From BRHc4a sp049323915 (GTDB taxonomy: Bacteria; Bacillota; Desulfotomaculia; Desulfotomaculales; Desulfocucumaceae), in assembly GCA_049323915.1 (NCBI GenBank), contig JBMOPC010000081.1:7448-71447 (forward strand): DNA of 64,000 bases, written 5' to 3'. A program made the translations under genes and the position numbers. Positions within the stretch are counted from its first letter, which is position 1. Each line of letters opens with the position of its first letter. This document shows, one piece after another, positions 43,698 through 52,436 of this stretch. The notes under the pieces were generated by a model. The model did not search any database, was not told the origin of the DNA, and saw only the letters and a list, made by a program, of their open reading frames with translations.

Positions 43698-44375
43698 TCA
43701 CAGAACCATTTTCTTCACCACATCCACCACCGGCAGGCCGGGTACGGCCTTTTTTACCGCCATGGCCAGATCCGCCGGACACCGGAGACCGTCGTGCCCC
43801 CACGGATTTGTTGTCACAACCAGTATATCCGGCCTGGCTTCCACCATTATCTCACCCCCTCCCCCCCGGTAGGACAGGCAGGCTTCCTGCCCGGCAAAGA
43901 AGGAGGATGGGCTTTTCAATACTATGGGGAGGAATTTTTTCTCCTCTTTTAAGGCCAGCAGCAGCCGGCCGGTCAGGGCGCCCCTGAGGAAAAGCGCACC
44001 GGCCCCGGCCGGTATTGATCCCGCCAGGCGTTTTTCATCACCAAGCAGTGTTCCCTCCCCCAGAGAAACCCACCTGCCGCCCAGGAGTATAGAACTAAAA
44101 CCGGGCAGTTTCCCCCTCCATAAAGGCAGGCTGAATATTTCCACGAGGTGAGCTGTTTTTCGTGCCACTTCCTCCGGCACTGCCCCCAGCGCCATACCGG
44201 TGGCCAGTATAATTGATTTTATCAGCCCGGCGTCTGCAAATCCCCGGCGGTCTATCGACCCCCCGGCCTCGGCCACCAGTGCGTTGAGGGTCACGGTCTT
44301 ACCGGCGTTCTTTACTGTGCCTACAACGGCGGCACAGCGGCTGGAGGCCCTCTCCAGCAGGGGTAGCAAAACCAT
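43698..44375 (-). CDS. kamB: KamB-like aminomutase reactivase ATPase, short form
   Basis: P-loop protein of 225 residues in the place of the KamB reactivating factor of lysine 5,6-aminomutase. Walker A-like GTVKNAGKTVTLN lies at about 19-31, and a later stretch SIDRRGFADAGLIKSIILATGMALG at about 40-64 is (from memory) usually separated from the P-loop by about 100 residues in relatives. So the protein looks internally shortened. If that is real, either a minimal form or a nonfunctional one. It lies between kdd and kamD on the same strand. No KamC-like partner is in the cluster. Confidence 0.6.
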   Translation of the reverse strand: MVLLPLLERASSRCAAVVGTVKNAGKTVTLNALVAEAGGSIDRRGFADAGLIKSIILATGMALGAVPEEVARKTAHLVEIFSLPLWRGKLPGFSSILLGGRWVSLGEGTLLGDEKRLAGSIPAGAGALFLRGALTGRLLLALKEEKKFLPIVLKSPSSFFAGQEACLSYRGGGGEIMVEARPDILVVTTNPWGHDGLRCPADLAMAVKKAVPGLPVVDVVKKMVL

Positions 44376-44389
44376 GCCCTTTCACCCCG

Positions 44390-45433
44390 CTAACCGTACA
44401 GGCGGCTGCATATCCGGAATATTTCCGGGCTTTCCCTCAGTATGTCAAGGGTTCTGGCAGCGTGACCCCTTGTATAGCCGTTGCCGATTATCATGGTGAC
44501 ATCCCTGCCGATTCCTTCGGCCCCAAGGGCCGCCCGGGTAAAGCTGGTGGCCATGCTAAAAAAGTACACAACCCCCCCCTCCCGGGTGGCCAGTATTGAA
44601 GAAAGCTCTGTCCCCTCTACATTCACAGCATTGATGGTGACGTCGCAAAGCCTTCCCCCGGTCAGCCTCCCGGTCTCCCGCAGCACGGAAACAGCGTCCC
44701 GGGCGTCTCCCTGTATCACGTGATCACACACTCCCAGATCTCTCATCCGGCCCACGCTTTTTTCACCGTGGCCAAACCCTATCACAGTGCCCGTTGTCCC
44801 CGCCCTTTTCCTGGACTCGTACAGACAAAAAAGTCCCGATTTTCCGCCCCCGCCTATCACCATCACCGTGTCCCCCGGCCGCACCAGCCTTGCCGTCTGG
44901 GCCGGAGCCCCGGCCACATCCAGGGCGGCCAGGGCCAGCCTGTGAGGTATATCGGCCGGCAGCCGGGCGTAAATACCGGTCTCAAACAATATGGCCCGGG
45001 CACTGACCTCCACCTGGCCTGTTTCCACACAAACCTTTTTGATCCGCTCAATTTTCAGCGGCGTCAGTGACAGGGACACCAGAGAGGCTATACAGTCCCC
45101 CTCTCTAAGGTCGATTTGTTTCACACCCTTCAAATAGCACCCTATGGCCGACACCCGGCCTGTGAACATCCCGCCGGAACCGGTAACCGGGTTGTGCTGC
45201 TTTCCCCGCCTGCTTACCGTATCCGCTATTGTACCGGCGATTTTAGCCGGATCTCCACCGGACTGGACTTTCATCTGCATAAAAGAGGCCGAGTCTATAT
45301 TCAGCACTTCCACATCTATTAAAATTTCGTTGTCGTAAATGTCATCAACACTGTTGTCCAGCCTCCATGCCGGCTGCGGAAAAGATCCCGCAGGGTCAAC
45401 AGCCCGATGCGTGCCGAACGGGCATCCCATCAT
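44390..45433 (-). CDS. kdd: 3,5-Diaminohexanoate dehydrogenase
   Basis: Lysine fermentation: NAD-dependent deamination of L-erythro-3,5-diaminohexanoate. 347 residues with the family start GCPFGTHRAVDPAGSFPQPA, the nucleotide-binding MVIGGGGKSGLFCLYESRKR and NGYTRGHAARTLDIL near the end. First gene of the kdd-to-kce run; an inverted repeat lies 70-110 nt upstream. Confidence 0.95.
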   Translation of the reverse strand: MMGCPFGTHRAVDPAGSFPQPAWRLDNSVDDIYDNEILIDVEVLNIDSASFMQMKVQSGGDPAKIAGTIADTVSRRGKQHNPVTGSGGMFTGRVSAIGCYLKGVKQIDLREGDCIASLVSLSLTPLKIERIKKVCVETGQVEVSARAILFETGIYARLPADIPHRLALAALDVAGAPAQTARLVRPGDTVMVIGGGGKSGLFCLYESRKRAGTTGTVIGFGHGEKSVGRMRDLGVCDHVIQGDARDAVSVLRETGRLTGGRLCDVTINAVNVEGTELSSILATREGGVVYFFSMATSFTRAALGAEGIGRDVTMIIGNGYTRGHAARTLDILRESPEIFRICSRLYG

Positions 45434-45501
45434 GACACGGCCCTCCCTCCATATTCTAGGCTGCAGGAAAAATGCAGCCCAAAGCCGGATGATAACCGCC
45501 T

Positions 45502-45543
45502 GCTTTCACAACCAGGCAGCCGGGACTGACCGGTTGTGAAAGC
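45502..45543. promoter_or_regulatory. Inverted repeat upstream of kdd
   Basis: GCTTTCACAACC (45502-45513) and GGTTGTGAAAGC (45532-45543), a perfect 12-bp inverted repeat with an 18-nt spacer, between kdd and the divergent permease. Could bind the lysine-fermentation activator or another regulator. No sigma-54 promoter with correct spacing was found between it and kdd. Confidence 0.45.
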
Positions 45544-45565
45544 AAGATTTTCTGCATTTTAGTAA

Positions 45566-45594
45566 TTGACAAATATTAGCAGATGATATATAAA
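45566..45594 (+). promoter_or_regulatory. Promoter of the permease operon
   Basis: TTGACA (45566-45571), 17-nt spacer, TATAAA (45589-45594): near-consensus sigma-A promoter. Confidence 0.75.
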
Positions 45595-45630
45595 TAATAA
45601 TGATTTCTAAATAGGAATAATTATTATTTA
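45591..45630 (+). promoter_or_regulatory. AT-rich inverted repeat overlapping the permease promoter
   Basis: TAAATAATAAT (45591-45601) and ATTATTATTTA (45620-45630), a perfect 11-bp inverted repeat that starts in the -10 box. Its position suits a repressor operator; it resembles no specific Fur/Zur box strongly enough to name one. Confidence 0.4.
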
Positions 45631-45682
45631 CAAAATAACTGATGGACGAGACTAAAGAACAAAACAAAAAGGAGAGAAGAAA

Positions 45683-46726
45683 TTGCGAATTAACACAAGT
45701 AATTCAACAAAAGTTTCATATTATATACTTTTTGTTATATTCTGCTCATACCTGATTTGGCAATTGACAAAAGTATTAGAACCTAGTGGATTTTTAAAAG
45801 CTATATATGAAAAAATTGCTTCTATAGGTATTTTAAACTTTAAAACAATTTTCTTGAGTGTTATTATTGAAGCTTTGCCATTTATTATGATTGGCGTCTT
45901 TGTGTCCGCCATCATACACAACTTCGTTTCAGAAGAAACGATTCATAAGGTAATGCCCAAAAGCAGAATATCCAGTGTTTTAATCGCCTCTCTGCTGGGC
46001 GTTATATTTCCTGTCTGCGAGTGCGGGATTGTGCCGATTGTCCGCAGACTGGTTGTTAAAGGCGTTCCCTTATACAGCGCAGTAACGTTTATGCTGGCCG
46101 CACCCATTATTAACCCGGTGGTGTTTTTATCAACAGCCATTGCCTTCGGCGCCAGCCCTGAAATTGTTTGGCTGAGGATGGCTTTTGCCTTAATAGTATC
46201 CTGTCTAACAGGTTTGGTGCTGAGTATTTTATTTCATGGTAGAGAATTGAAAACAGGGGCTGAAATGCATAGCTGCGGATGTGGCTGTGACCACCACCAT
46301 GAATACATAAAATATTCCTTTATCAGCAAAATAAGAAATACATTTCAAGATGCCTGCGATGAGTTTTTTGAAATGGGAAAATACCTGATGCTGGGGGCTT
46401 TTTTAGTTGCTATAGCACAAACTCTTATATCGCAAAGCTTTTTAATCAGTATAGGAAAAGAATCAATTTCTTCAATACTAACCATGATGGGGTTTGCTTT
46501 TTTGTTGTCTGTCTGTTCATCAGCGGACGCTTTTATTGCGGCATCCCTTGCAAACGTATTTACTGTCGGCTCCCTGACTGCTTTTATGGTATTTGGTCCT
46601 ATGATCGATGTAAAAAACACTTTAATGATGCTCAATGCCTTCAGGCCCCGTTTTGTGGTCATGCTGATTATCATAGTTGTCTTGTTGGTTATAAGCGGTT
46701 CTAATCTCATAAACGCCTGGCAATAA
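45683..46726 (+). CDS. Predicted permease (YcgR/DUF318 type)
   Basis: Membrane protein of 347 residues with about eight hydrophobic segments in two halves, each with a conserved proline/cysteine motif: GVIFPVCECGIVPIVRRLVVKGVP in the first and LLSVCSSADAFIAASL in the second. A cytoplasmic metal-like loop HSCGCGCDHHHE lies between. This is the COG0701 permease group. TTG 45683 follows GGAGAG. AT-rich and on the opposite strand to the kam genes, so it looks inserted between kamA and kdd. Substrate unknown. Confidence 0.85.
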   Translation: MRINTSNSTKVSYYILFVIFCSYLIWQLTKVLEPSGFLKAIYEKIASIGILNFKTIFLSVIIEALPFIMIGVFVSAIIHNFVSEETIHKVMPKSRISSVLIASLLGVIFPVCECGIVPIVRRLVVKGVPLYSAVTFMLAAPIINPVVFLSTAIAFGASPEIVWLRMAFALIVSCLTGLVLSILFHGRELKTGAEMHSCGCGCDHHHEYIKYSFISKIRNTFQDACDEFFEMGKYLMLGAFLVAIAQTLISQSFLISIGKESISSILTMMGFAFLLSVCSSADAFIAASLANVFTVGSLTAFMVFGPMIDVKNTLMMLNAFRPRFVVMLIIIVVLLVISGSNLINAWQ

Positions 46727-46739
46727 GGGGGACAGAAAG

Positions 46740-47582
46740 ATGCATAGATATTTGAACCTGGAAGATAAATTTAAGTCTGTTATTTTACTTGGATTTAGTA
46801 TATTTTTGTTTTGGCTCGTAGAAAGCGAAAACTTAAGTATTTATATCAATCCCAAATACGCGGGGTTAACTAAAGCAACGGCGGTTGTTATGCTTTTAAT
46901 GTTTTTGGCACAGACCTTCCGGCCAATCCGCCGGATGCCTTCCTGCCATAGCCATTCATCAGGAAAAAAATGGGGATATATTGCCTTCGCCATTCCTTTG
47001 TTAATGGCATTTCTTCTACCCGACAGTGCTTTGGATGCCAATATGGCCGCCAATAAAAGAATAGCCCTAAACAACAGGATAGAATCCGTCAATCAGTCAA
47101 ATGCACTTAATTCAGGCAAAAATGATGCCACAGCAAAGATAAACACAAGCAGCCCGGGTACGCCGGGAAGCAATATGCAGACTCAGGGTCCTATGCGCCC
47201 AATGGCTGACGAGCTTAAGAATACCGGCCTGATAAAGGTTACCGATGAAAACTTTAATTATGTGATGTCCGAACTTTATTTGTTTACCGACGACTATATC
47301 GGCAAAGAAATTACCATACTTGGCTTTGTGGACAAGGATGACAGTTTTTTGCCTAATCAATTTGGATTGGCTCGTTACGTCATCACCTGCTGTTCCGCTG
47401 ATGCTTCACTGGGGGGACTTATATGTGAGTCCAGTGATGCGGCTGGCTTAAAAAAGGACACCTGGCTAACCGTCAGGGGAACCATCCAAAAAGGCCGGCG
47501 TGACGGGCAAACCATTCCTGTAGTTAAGGTTACTTCCTATACACAGTCCGAAAAACCCAAAACATCATATATCTATCCATAG
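46740..47582 (+). CDS. TIGR03943/DUF1980 membrane protein, permease partner
   Basis: Protein of 280 residues: two or three N-terminal hydrophobic segments (about 15-30, 42-58, 78-95), a low-complexity linker rich in Asn/Ser/Ala, and a C-terminal soluble domain (about 165-280) with GLARYVITCCSADASLGGLICES. This matches the YcgQ/TIGR03943 family, which almost always follows a COG0701 permease; the pair is probably one transport system. Starts 13 nt after the permease stop. The function of the family is not established. Confidence 0.85.
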   Translation: MHRYLNLEDKFKSVILLGFSIFLFWLVESENLSIYINPKYAGLTKATAVVMLLMFLAQTFRPIRRMPSCHSHSSGKKWGYIAFAIPLLMAFLLPDSALDANMAANKRIALNNRIESVNQSNALNSGKNDATAKINTSSPGTPGSNMQTQGPMRPMADELKNTGLIKVTDENFNYVMSELYLFTDDYIGKEITILGFVDKDDSFLPNQFGLARYVITCCSADASLGGLICESSDAAGLKKDTWLTVRGTIQKGRRDGQTIPVVKVTSYTQSEKPKTSYIYP

Positions 47583-47605
47583 AGTTAAATTTCTGCTCTT
47601 GTTCG

Positions 47606-48880
47606 TCAGGAACCGCAGACATAATGCTGCCCCTTTACCCTGGAGCGCATGGCCCTCTCCAGACTGGCGGGCTCCAGCGTCTGTATGCCTTTCCGGGCTA
47701 TGGCGCCGTATACCCCCAGAGGCTCTCCGGCCTCCCGGCAGTACCGGCAGCCACACTGGTCCTTCTGGTACTGGGGCTCCTCGTAAACTGTGATTACTCC
47801 CTCGTAATTCCTCAGCACAACCCGGTTTCCGGCGTAGCTGATGAGGTACTGGGGCATCACAGGTATTTTGCCGCCCCCTCCCGGCGCGTCCACAACAAAA
47901 GTGGGCACGGCAAAGCCGCTGGTATGCCCCCTCAGCGCCTCGATTATTTCCACACCCGTTGACACCGTGGTGCGGAAGTGCTCTATCCCCTGGGAAAGGT
48001 CGCACTGGTAAATGTAATAGGGGTGAACCCGGTTCTTAACCAGCTGGTGCACCAGCTTTTTCATGGTGTTGGGGCAGTCGTTGATCCCCCTCAGCAGCAC
48101 CGACTGGTTGCCCAAAGGTATTCCCGAGTCTGCCAGTATCCCCAGCGCCTGCCGCGACCTCCCGGTCATCTCCCTGGGATGGTTGTAGTGGGTGTTCAGC
48201 CATATGGGGTGGTATTTTTTAAGCATCCCGGCCAGCTTTCCGGTGATGCGCTGGGGTAAAACCACAGGCATCCTGGTACCCAGGCGTATAATCTCAACGT
48301 GTGGAATACCCCTTATCCCGGCAATAATCTCCTCCAGCCTTTCATCGGAAAGGGTAAGGGGGTCCCCTCCTGATATAAGCACATCCCTCACCTGGGGTGT
48401 ATTTCTGATATAATCTATGGCCTTACCCACCTGTCTTGCGGGCAGGGACCTGTCGGTCTGCCCTGCCATCCGGCGGCGGGTGCAGTGGCGGCAGTACATT
48501 GAGCACTGGTCTGTAACCAGCAGCAGCACCCTGTCAGGGTAGCGGTGGGTCAGCCCCGGAATTGGAGAGTCCACATCCTCGTGCAGGGGATCAGGCTTTT
48601 CACTGCTGGAAAAATGCAGCTCCAGCCAGGTGGGCACCGCCTGCTTTCTTACCGGGCAGCCGGGGTCCGCCGGGTCCATCAGTGCGGCGTAATAGGGGGT
48701 AATGGCCATCCGCAGGGACGCCAGGCATTTCCTTATGCCTTCCTCTTCCTCCCGGGTGAGGTTGATTACCTTTTTCAACTCTTCTACGGAGGTAATACGG
48801 TTGGCGATCTGCCACTTCCAGTTGTTCCACTCGCCGGGGCTTACATTACGCCAGAGAGGAACCTCGCTGTAGTCACGCAT
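47606..48880 (-). CDS. kamA: Lysine 2,3-aminomutase
   Basis: Radical SAM, PLP-dependent enzyme converting L-lysine to L-beta-lysine, the first step of lysine fermentation. 424 residues. The radical SAM cluster motif CSMYCRHC is at 126-133, GGDPL binds SAM, and the PLP lysine is in APGGGGKIP (about 338). C-terminal cysteines CGCRYC (about 387-392) bind zinc. It is separated from kdd and the other genes by the 2.1-kb permease insertion and has its own sigma-54 promoter and upstream inverted repeat. Confidence 0.96.
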   Translation of the reverse strand: MRDYSEVPLWRNVSPGEWNNWKWQIANRITSVEELKKVINLTREEEEGIRKCLASLRMAITPYYAALMDPADPGCPVRKQAVPTWLELHFSSSEKPDPLHEDVDSPIPGLTHRYPDRVLLLVTDQCSMYCRHCTRRRMAGQTDRSLPARQVGKAIDYIRNTPQVRDVLISGGDPLTLSDERLEEIIAGIRGIPHVEIIRLGTRMPVVLPQRITGKLAGMLKKYHPIWLNTHYNHPREMTGRSRQALGILADSGIPLGNQSVLLRGINDCPNTMKKLVHQLVKNRVHPYYIYQCDLSQGIEHFRTTVSTGVEIIEALRGHTSGFAVPTFVVDAPGGGGKIPVMPQYLISYAGNRVVLRNYEGVITVYEEPQYQKDQCGCRYCREAGEPLGVYGAIARKGIQTLEPASLERAMRSRVKGQHYVCGS

Positions 48881-48938
48881 TTCAAGAACACCCTCTTCAT
48901 TCTGTCACTTGCACAGTTCGATATTTTTAATGACAACT

Positions 48939-48954
48939 CGCAATAAATATGCCA
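48939..48954 (-). promoter_or_regulatory. Sigma-54 promoter of kamA
   Basis: Minus strand TGGCATATTTATTGCG: -24 TGGCAT and -12 TTGC with the required 10 nt between GG and GC. Transcription would start about 48928, 48 nt before kamA. Ribosome-binding AGAGGGTG lies 8 nt before ATG 48880. Confidence 0.85.
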
Positions 48955-49071
48955 AAATAACTGCATATGAAAAAGCCCGGATTTGAGGGGGTCTCAGCTC
49001 CGGGAAACATCGGGGGAGCTGCGTTGTGCTGAGAATTGGGCATTCTTAAGCCCAAAAACCAGCTTTGAGAA

Positions 49072-49143
49072 TTTTTTTGCAGAGGCGGCTGTATCAAATG
49101 TGACACACAGTCTCAGGTTTGAACAGTATTTGGTGTCACATTT
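49072..49143 (-). promoter_or_regulatory. Candidate upstream activator sites of kamA
   Basis: AAATGTGACAC (49096-49106) and GTGTCACATTT (49133-49143) form a perfect 11-bp inverted repeat with a 26-nt spacer, 140-190 nt upstream of the sigma-54 promoter, the usual place for enhancer sites. TTTTTTTGCA at 49072-49081 recurs near the sigma-54 promoters at 55.8 and 59.0 kb. The 391-nt space 48881-49271 otherwise holds only these signals and a weak plus-strand promoter near 49220. Confidence 0.5.
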
Positions 49144-49271
49144 AAGACATTTTTTGGCAGAAAGCTATTTTTTCTCCGGAAAAAGGCAACATCTTACATT
49201 GGCACCATTTTTGCTAGGTTGAGAATGGGGAAGTTTTGATATTATATAACCATTTTATGGAAGGTGGTTTC

Positions 49272-50126
49272 GTGAGCGATCAGTTAAACGGAGTGCAAGA
49301 AGGCCCGGAAAACGATTTGACACATTTGTTGAAGGTGGCCCATTACCTGCGCCAGGTGCTGGGCGAAGACCCATCCTACTCGGTGTCGGATACCGAGAGA
49401 TACATATACCACTCCCCCAGCGAAAAGTTAAAGCTGGGGCTAAAGCCCGGGGACGCCATAAAACCCGGAAGCATTGCCGAAGCCTGTATCAAGACGGGAC
49501 AAAGAGTGATCAGAAAAATACCCAGAGAGGTCATGGGCACCCCCTTCACCGGCATCGGCATACCCATTTTTGAAGATAAAAAGGTTATCGGCACCATCGC
49601 CATCGGGATCCCCATAGATACACAGGAAAAGGTAAGCCAAATGGCAGAGAACCTGAACAATTCCCTGGGCGGCATAATTATCAGCAGCAACAACCTGATG
49701 AGCGCTTCTGAGCAACTGGCGGCCACAGCCCAGGAACTGGCCCAAAACACCTCCGGGATCAGCAGCGACATAAAGGAAATGGACAACGTTATAGCGCTGA
49801 TCAAGGAGGTTTCCGACCAGACCCACCTGCTGGGGCTAAACGCCGCCATTGAGGCTGCCAGGGCGGGCGATCAGGGAAGGGGATTCAACGTTGTGGCTGA
49901 AGAGATCCGAAAGCTTGCCTCCAAGACCAACAGCTCGGTAAAGGATATAAGCGATAAGCTGAAAAAGATCCAGGAAACCGTTCTGGATCTGAATATCCAA
50001 ATCCATCAGGTTTCCTCGGTTTTTCAGCACCAGGCTTCCTCAGCCGAGGAAATAGCCTCCAGGATAGAACAGCTGGGATCGGTGTCCGGGGAATTGGCAA
50101 AACTGGCGGAGGAACTTGTAAGATAG
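49272..50126 (+). CDS. Soluble methyl-accepting chemotaxis-like protein
   Basis: About 284 residues without a transmembrane helix. The N-terminal ligand-binding-like region (about 15-125) reads SDTERYIYHSPSEKLKLG; the C-terminal part is a short methyl-accepting signalling domain containing the hairpin tip EVSDQTHLLGLNAAIEAARAGDQGRGFNVVAEEIRKLA (about 188-225, motif LNAAIEAARAG). GTG 49272 follows GGAAGGTGG; an upstream ATG at 49236 has no site. Single gene; partners CheA/CheW are not nearby. Ligand unknown. Confidence 0.85.
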   Translation: MSDQLNGVQEGPENDLTHLLKVAHYLRQVLGEDPSYSVSDTERYIYHSPSEKLKLGLKPGDAIKPGSIAEACIKTGQRVIRKIPREVMGTPFTGIGIPIFEDKKVIGTIAIGIPIDTQEKVSQMAENLNNSLGGIIISSNNLMSASEQLAATAQELAQNTSGISSDIKEMDNVIALIKEVSDQTHLLGLNAAIEAARAGDQGRGFNVVAEEIRKLASKTNSSVKDISDKLKKIQETVLDLNIQIHQVSSVFQHQASSAEEIASRIEQLGSVSGELAKLAEELVR

Positions 50127-50145
50127 CTCAGTTGCACTACTCTCC

Positions 50146-50183
50146 GGTCGGAATACAGAATTCAGGAGTCAGAATTCAGAATA
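50146..50183. repeat. GGTCGGAATTCAGAAT-type repeat, copy 4
   Basis: GGTCGGAATACAGAATTCAG then GAGTCAGAATTCAGAAT, in the space after the chemotaxis-like gene. Confidence 0.7.
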
Positions 50184-50192
50184 AAAACAAAA

Positions 50193-50220
50193 GGCCGCAG
50201 GAAAAAACCTGCGGTTTTTT
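50193..50220. terminator. Bidirectional terminator
   Basis: CCGCAGG AAAAAA CCTGCGG followed by TTTTTT on the plus strand, and by CCTTTTGTTTTT on the minus strand; serves the chemotaxis-like gene and aroC. Confidence 0.8.
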
Positions 50221-50263
50221 AGGTATCAGTAAAATTATGGAATTTTAACTTCTAAATTCTGGC

Positions 50264-51424
50264 CTAAAAAGCCCTGGCCCTTTCACAGTATGCGGCCCAC
50301 CTTTCCTTTATCTCGCCCATGGTGTCACCGCCGAATTTTTCCAGGCAGGCCCGGGCTATTTCCCAGGCCGCCACAGCCTCGCCCACCACGCAGGCGGCCG
50401 GCACTGCGCACACGTCGGACCTCTCCACCGACGCCTCGAAGGGCTCCTTGGACACCATGTCAACGCTCCTTAAGGGTTTGTAAAGGGTGGGGATGGGCTT
50501 CATGGCGCACCTTACCACCACCGGCCCGCCGTTTGTCATCCCTCCCTCTATTCCCCCGGCACGGTTGGTCTTCCTGTAAAAACCGGCCTCATTGTCATGG
50601 AAGATTTCATCATGCACCTGTGATCCCGGCAGCCGGGCGGCGGTGAAGCCCAGCCCCACCTCAACCCCCTTAATGGCCTGCATGCTCATCATGGCGCCGG
50701 CAATCCTGCCGTCCAGCTTACTGTCCCAGGAGGAACAGCTCCCAATCCCGGGCGGAAGGCCGTAAACCCTTACCTCAAAGACACCTCCCAGGGAATCTCC
50801 CTGTTCCCTGGCCCTGTCGATTTCGGCCTTCATGGCTTCCCCGGCCCCGGGGTCGGCGCACAGCAGCTCCGAACGGGACAAAAGCGCGGACAGTTCTCCC
50901 GGCGGCATATCAGGCACCGCCGCTTCCACCGGGCCTATGCTCACCACGGCCCCCACCACTGTAACACCCAGCTCCTCCAGAAACCTCCTGGCCAAAGCGC
51001 CCACGGCCACCCTGGCGGCGGTCTCCCTGGCGCTGGCCCTCTCCAGCACATTCCTTATATCACTGTGGCCGTACTTGATTGCCCCAGAAAGGTCGGCGTG
51101 ACCCGGCCTGGGGCGGGTCACCACCTTCAGTCCCGTCTTTGCCCCGGGGCCGGGATCCATTATTTCAGACCAGTTTTCCCAGTCCCTGTTTTCCACCTGC
51201 ATGGCCACCGGGCTCCCCAGGGTTAATCCTCCCCGCACACCGGCCATGAATCGCACCCGGTCGCTTTCTATTTTCATTCTGCCGCCACGGCCATACCCGC
51301 CCTGGCGCCTTTTGAGCTGCTGGTTTATGTATTCCCCGGTGACCGGTACACCGGCGGGGAGGTTCTCCACCACCGCGGTCAGCGCCGGCCCGTGAGACTC
51401 TCCGGCAGTAACAAAACGTATCAT
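50264..51424 (-). CDS. aroC: Chorismate synthase
   Basis: FMN-dependent last step of the shikimate pathway. 386 residues, normal. Contains TAGESHGPALTAVVENLPAG, RRQGGYGRGGRMKIE, SGAIKYGHSDIRNVLERASARET and AGGIEGGMTNG. Downstream of aroE by 116 nt including a repeat copy. Confidence 0.96.
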   Translation of the reverse strand: MIRFVTAGESHGPALTAVVENLPAGVPVTGEYINQQLKRRQGGYGRGGRMKIESDRVRFMAGVRGGLTLGSPVAMQVENRDWENWSEIMDPGPGAKTGLKVVTRPRPGHADLSGAIKYGHSDIRNVLERASARETAARVAVGALARRFLEELGVTVVGAVVSIGPVEAAVPDMPPGELSALLSRSELLCADPGAGEAMKAEIDRAREQGDSLGGVFEVRVYGLPPGIGSCSSWDSKLDGRIAGAMMSMQAIKGVEVGLGFTAARLPGSQVHDEIFHDNEAGFYRKTNRAGGIEGGMTNGGPVVVRCAMKPIPTLYKPLRSVDMVSKEPFEASVERSDVCAVPAACVVGEAVAAWEIARACLEKFGGDTMGEIKERWAAYCERARAF

Positions 51425-51453
51425 ACTATCACCTTTTAAGAATAATTTGAGGG

Positions 51454-51484
51454 CCAGAATACAGAATACAGAAGAATTCAGAAT
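51454..51484. repeat. CAGAATACAGAAT-type repeat, copy 5
   Basis: CCAGAATACAGAATACAGAA then GAATTCAGAAT between aroC and aroE. Confidence 0.65.
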
Positions 51485-51539
51485 AGCAAAACACTTCCTC
51501 CAACCTCAGGTTTGTGTATTATGGACCCCCTGTACTTAT

Positions 51540-52436
51540 TTACTTGCTACCTACTGCAAGTATCAAAGCATCCCGCATTACTTCCAGCGGCGGGGTCCTC
51601 CCGGTCCAAAGCTCAAAGGCTATGGCCCCCTGGTGCAGGAGCATTCCCAGACCGTTGAAAACCCTGGCCCCGAACTCCTCACACCTTTGCATGAAAAGGG
51701 TGCGGGCGGGGTTGTAAATAAGGTCAACCACCACATGACCGGGGTTAACCAGCTCATAGGGAAAGGGCGGCGCCTCGCCGGTTTTGGGATGCATCCCCAG
51801 CGGGGTTGTCTGCACCACCAAAGTCACCTGGCTCAGCACCCCGGCCCACCCGCTGTAATCCAACGTTCCCGGGCGGGGGGTCTCCCCCCAGTTTAAGACT
51901 GCGGCCCGGCACCCGGTGCTGTTCATTATAAGTTCACAGAGCTCACCGGCCCTGCCGCCGGACCTGTTGGCCACAAATACGGCTGGCGACCCGCTCAGCG
52001 CCAGGGCCACCGCCACCGCCCTGGCCGCCCCTCCGGCGCCCAGCACCAGCGCCGGCCCCGTCCGGGCGTCCATGCCGGCATCTTCCTGCAATGCCCTGGT
52101 GAACCCCTCTCCGTCGGTGTTGTGCCCGGCGAGAACTCCACCGTGATTGACAATGGTGTTTACTGCGCCCGAAAGGCGGGCTGCGTCCGAAAGGCGGTCC
52201 ACCAGGGCCGCCACGGACTGTTTGTGCGGCACAGTGACATTGACCCCGGCCAGGTTAAGCGCCCAGACGGCCGACACGGCCTGCCCGAGATCCTCCGGCC
52301 TCACCGGAAAGGGCACATAGGCCCAGTTCATGGACATGTGTTCAAAGGCGGAGTTGTGCATGGCTGGAGAGAACGAGTGCCCCACCGGGTAGCCGAATAT
52401 TCCGCACAGTCTTGTTTTACCATTTATTTCCGGCAT
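51540..52436 (-). CDS. aroE: Shikimate dehydrogenase
   Basis: NADPH-dependent reduction of dehydroshikimate. 298 residues. IFGYPVGHSFSPAMHN at the N-terminus, the catalytic lysine in NVTVPHKQSV, the NADP-binding VLGAGGAARAVAVAL, and DLIYNPARTLFM near the end. Its start overlaps the yqeG 3' end by 20 nt, so it is co-transcribed with yqeG and cobK. Confidence 0.95.
   Translation of the reverse strand: MPEINGKTRLCGIFGYPVGHSFSPAMHNSAFEHMSMNWAYVPFPVRPEDLGQAVSAVWALNLAGVNVTVPHKQSVAALVDRLSDAARLSGAVNTIVNHGGVLAGHNTDGEGFTRALQEDAGMDARTGPALVLGAGGAARAVAVALALSGSPAVFVANRSGGRAGELCELIMNSTGCRAAVLNWGETPRPGTLDYSGWAGVLSQVTLVVQTTPLGMHPKTGEAPPFPYELVNPGHVVVDLIYNPARTLFMQRCEEFGARVFNGLGMLLHQGAIAFELWTGRTPPLEVMRDALILAVGSK

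Noticed and set aside
45440..45500. Sigma-54 promoter for kdd (minus strand CCGGCTTTGGGCTGCATTT)
   Set aside because: GG and GC are 9 nt apart instead of 10, a spacing sigma-54 does not tolerate.
45591..45630. Zur or Fur box upstream of the permease
   Set aside because: The repeat is purely AT and lacks the G/C positions of known boxes, so only an unnamed operator is reported.
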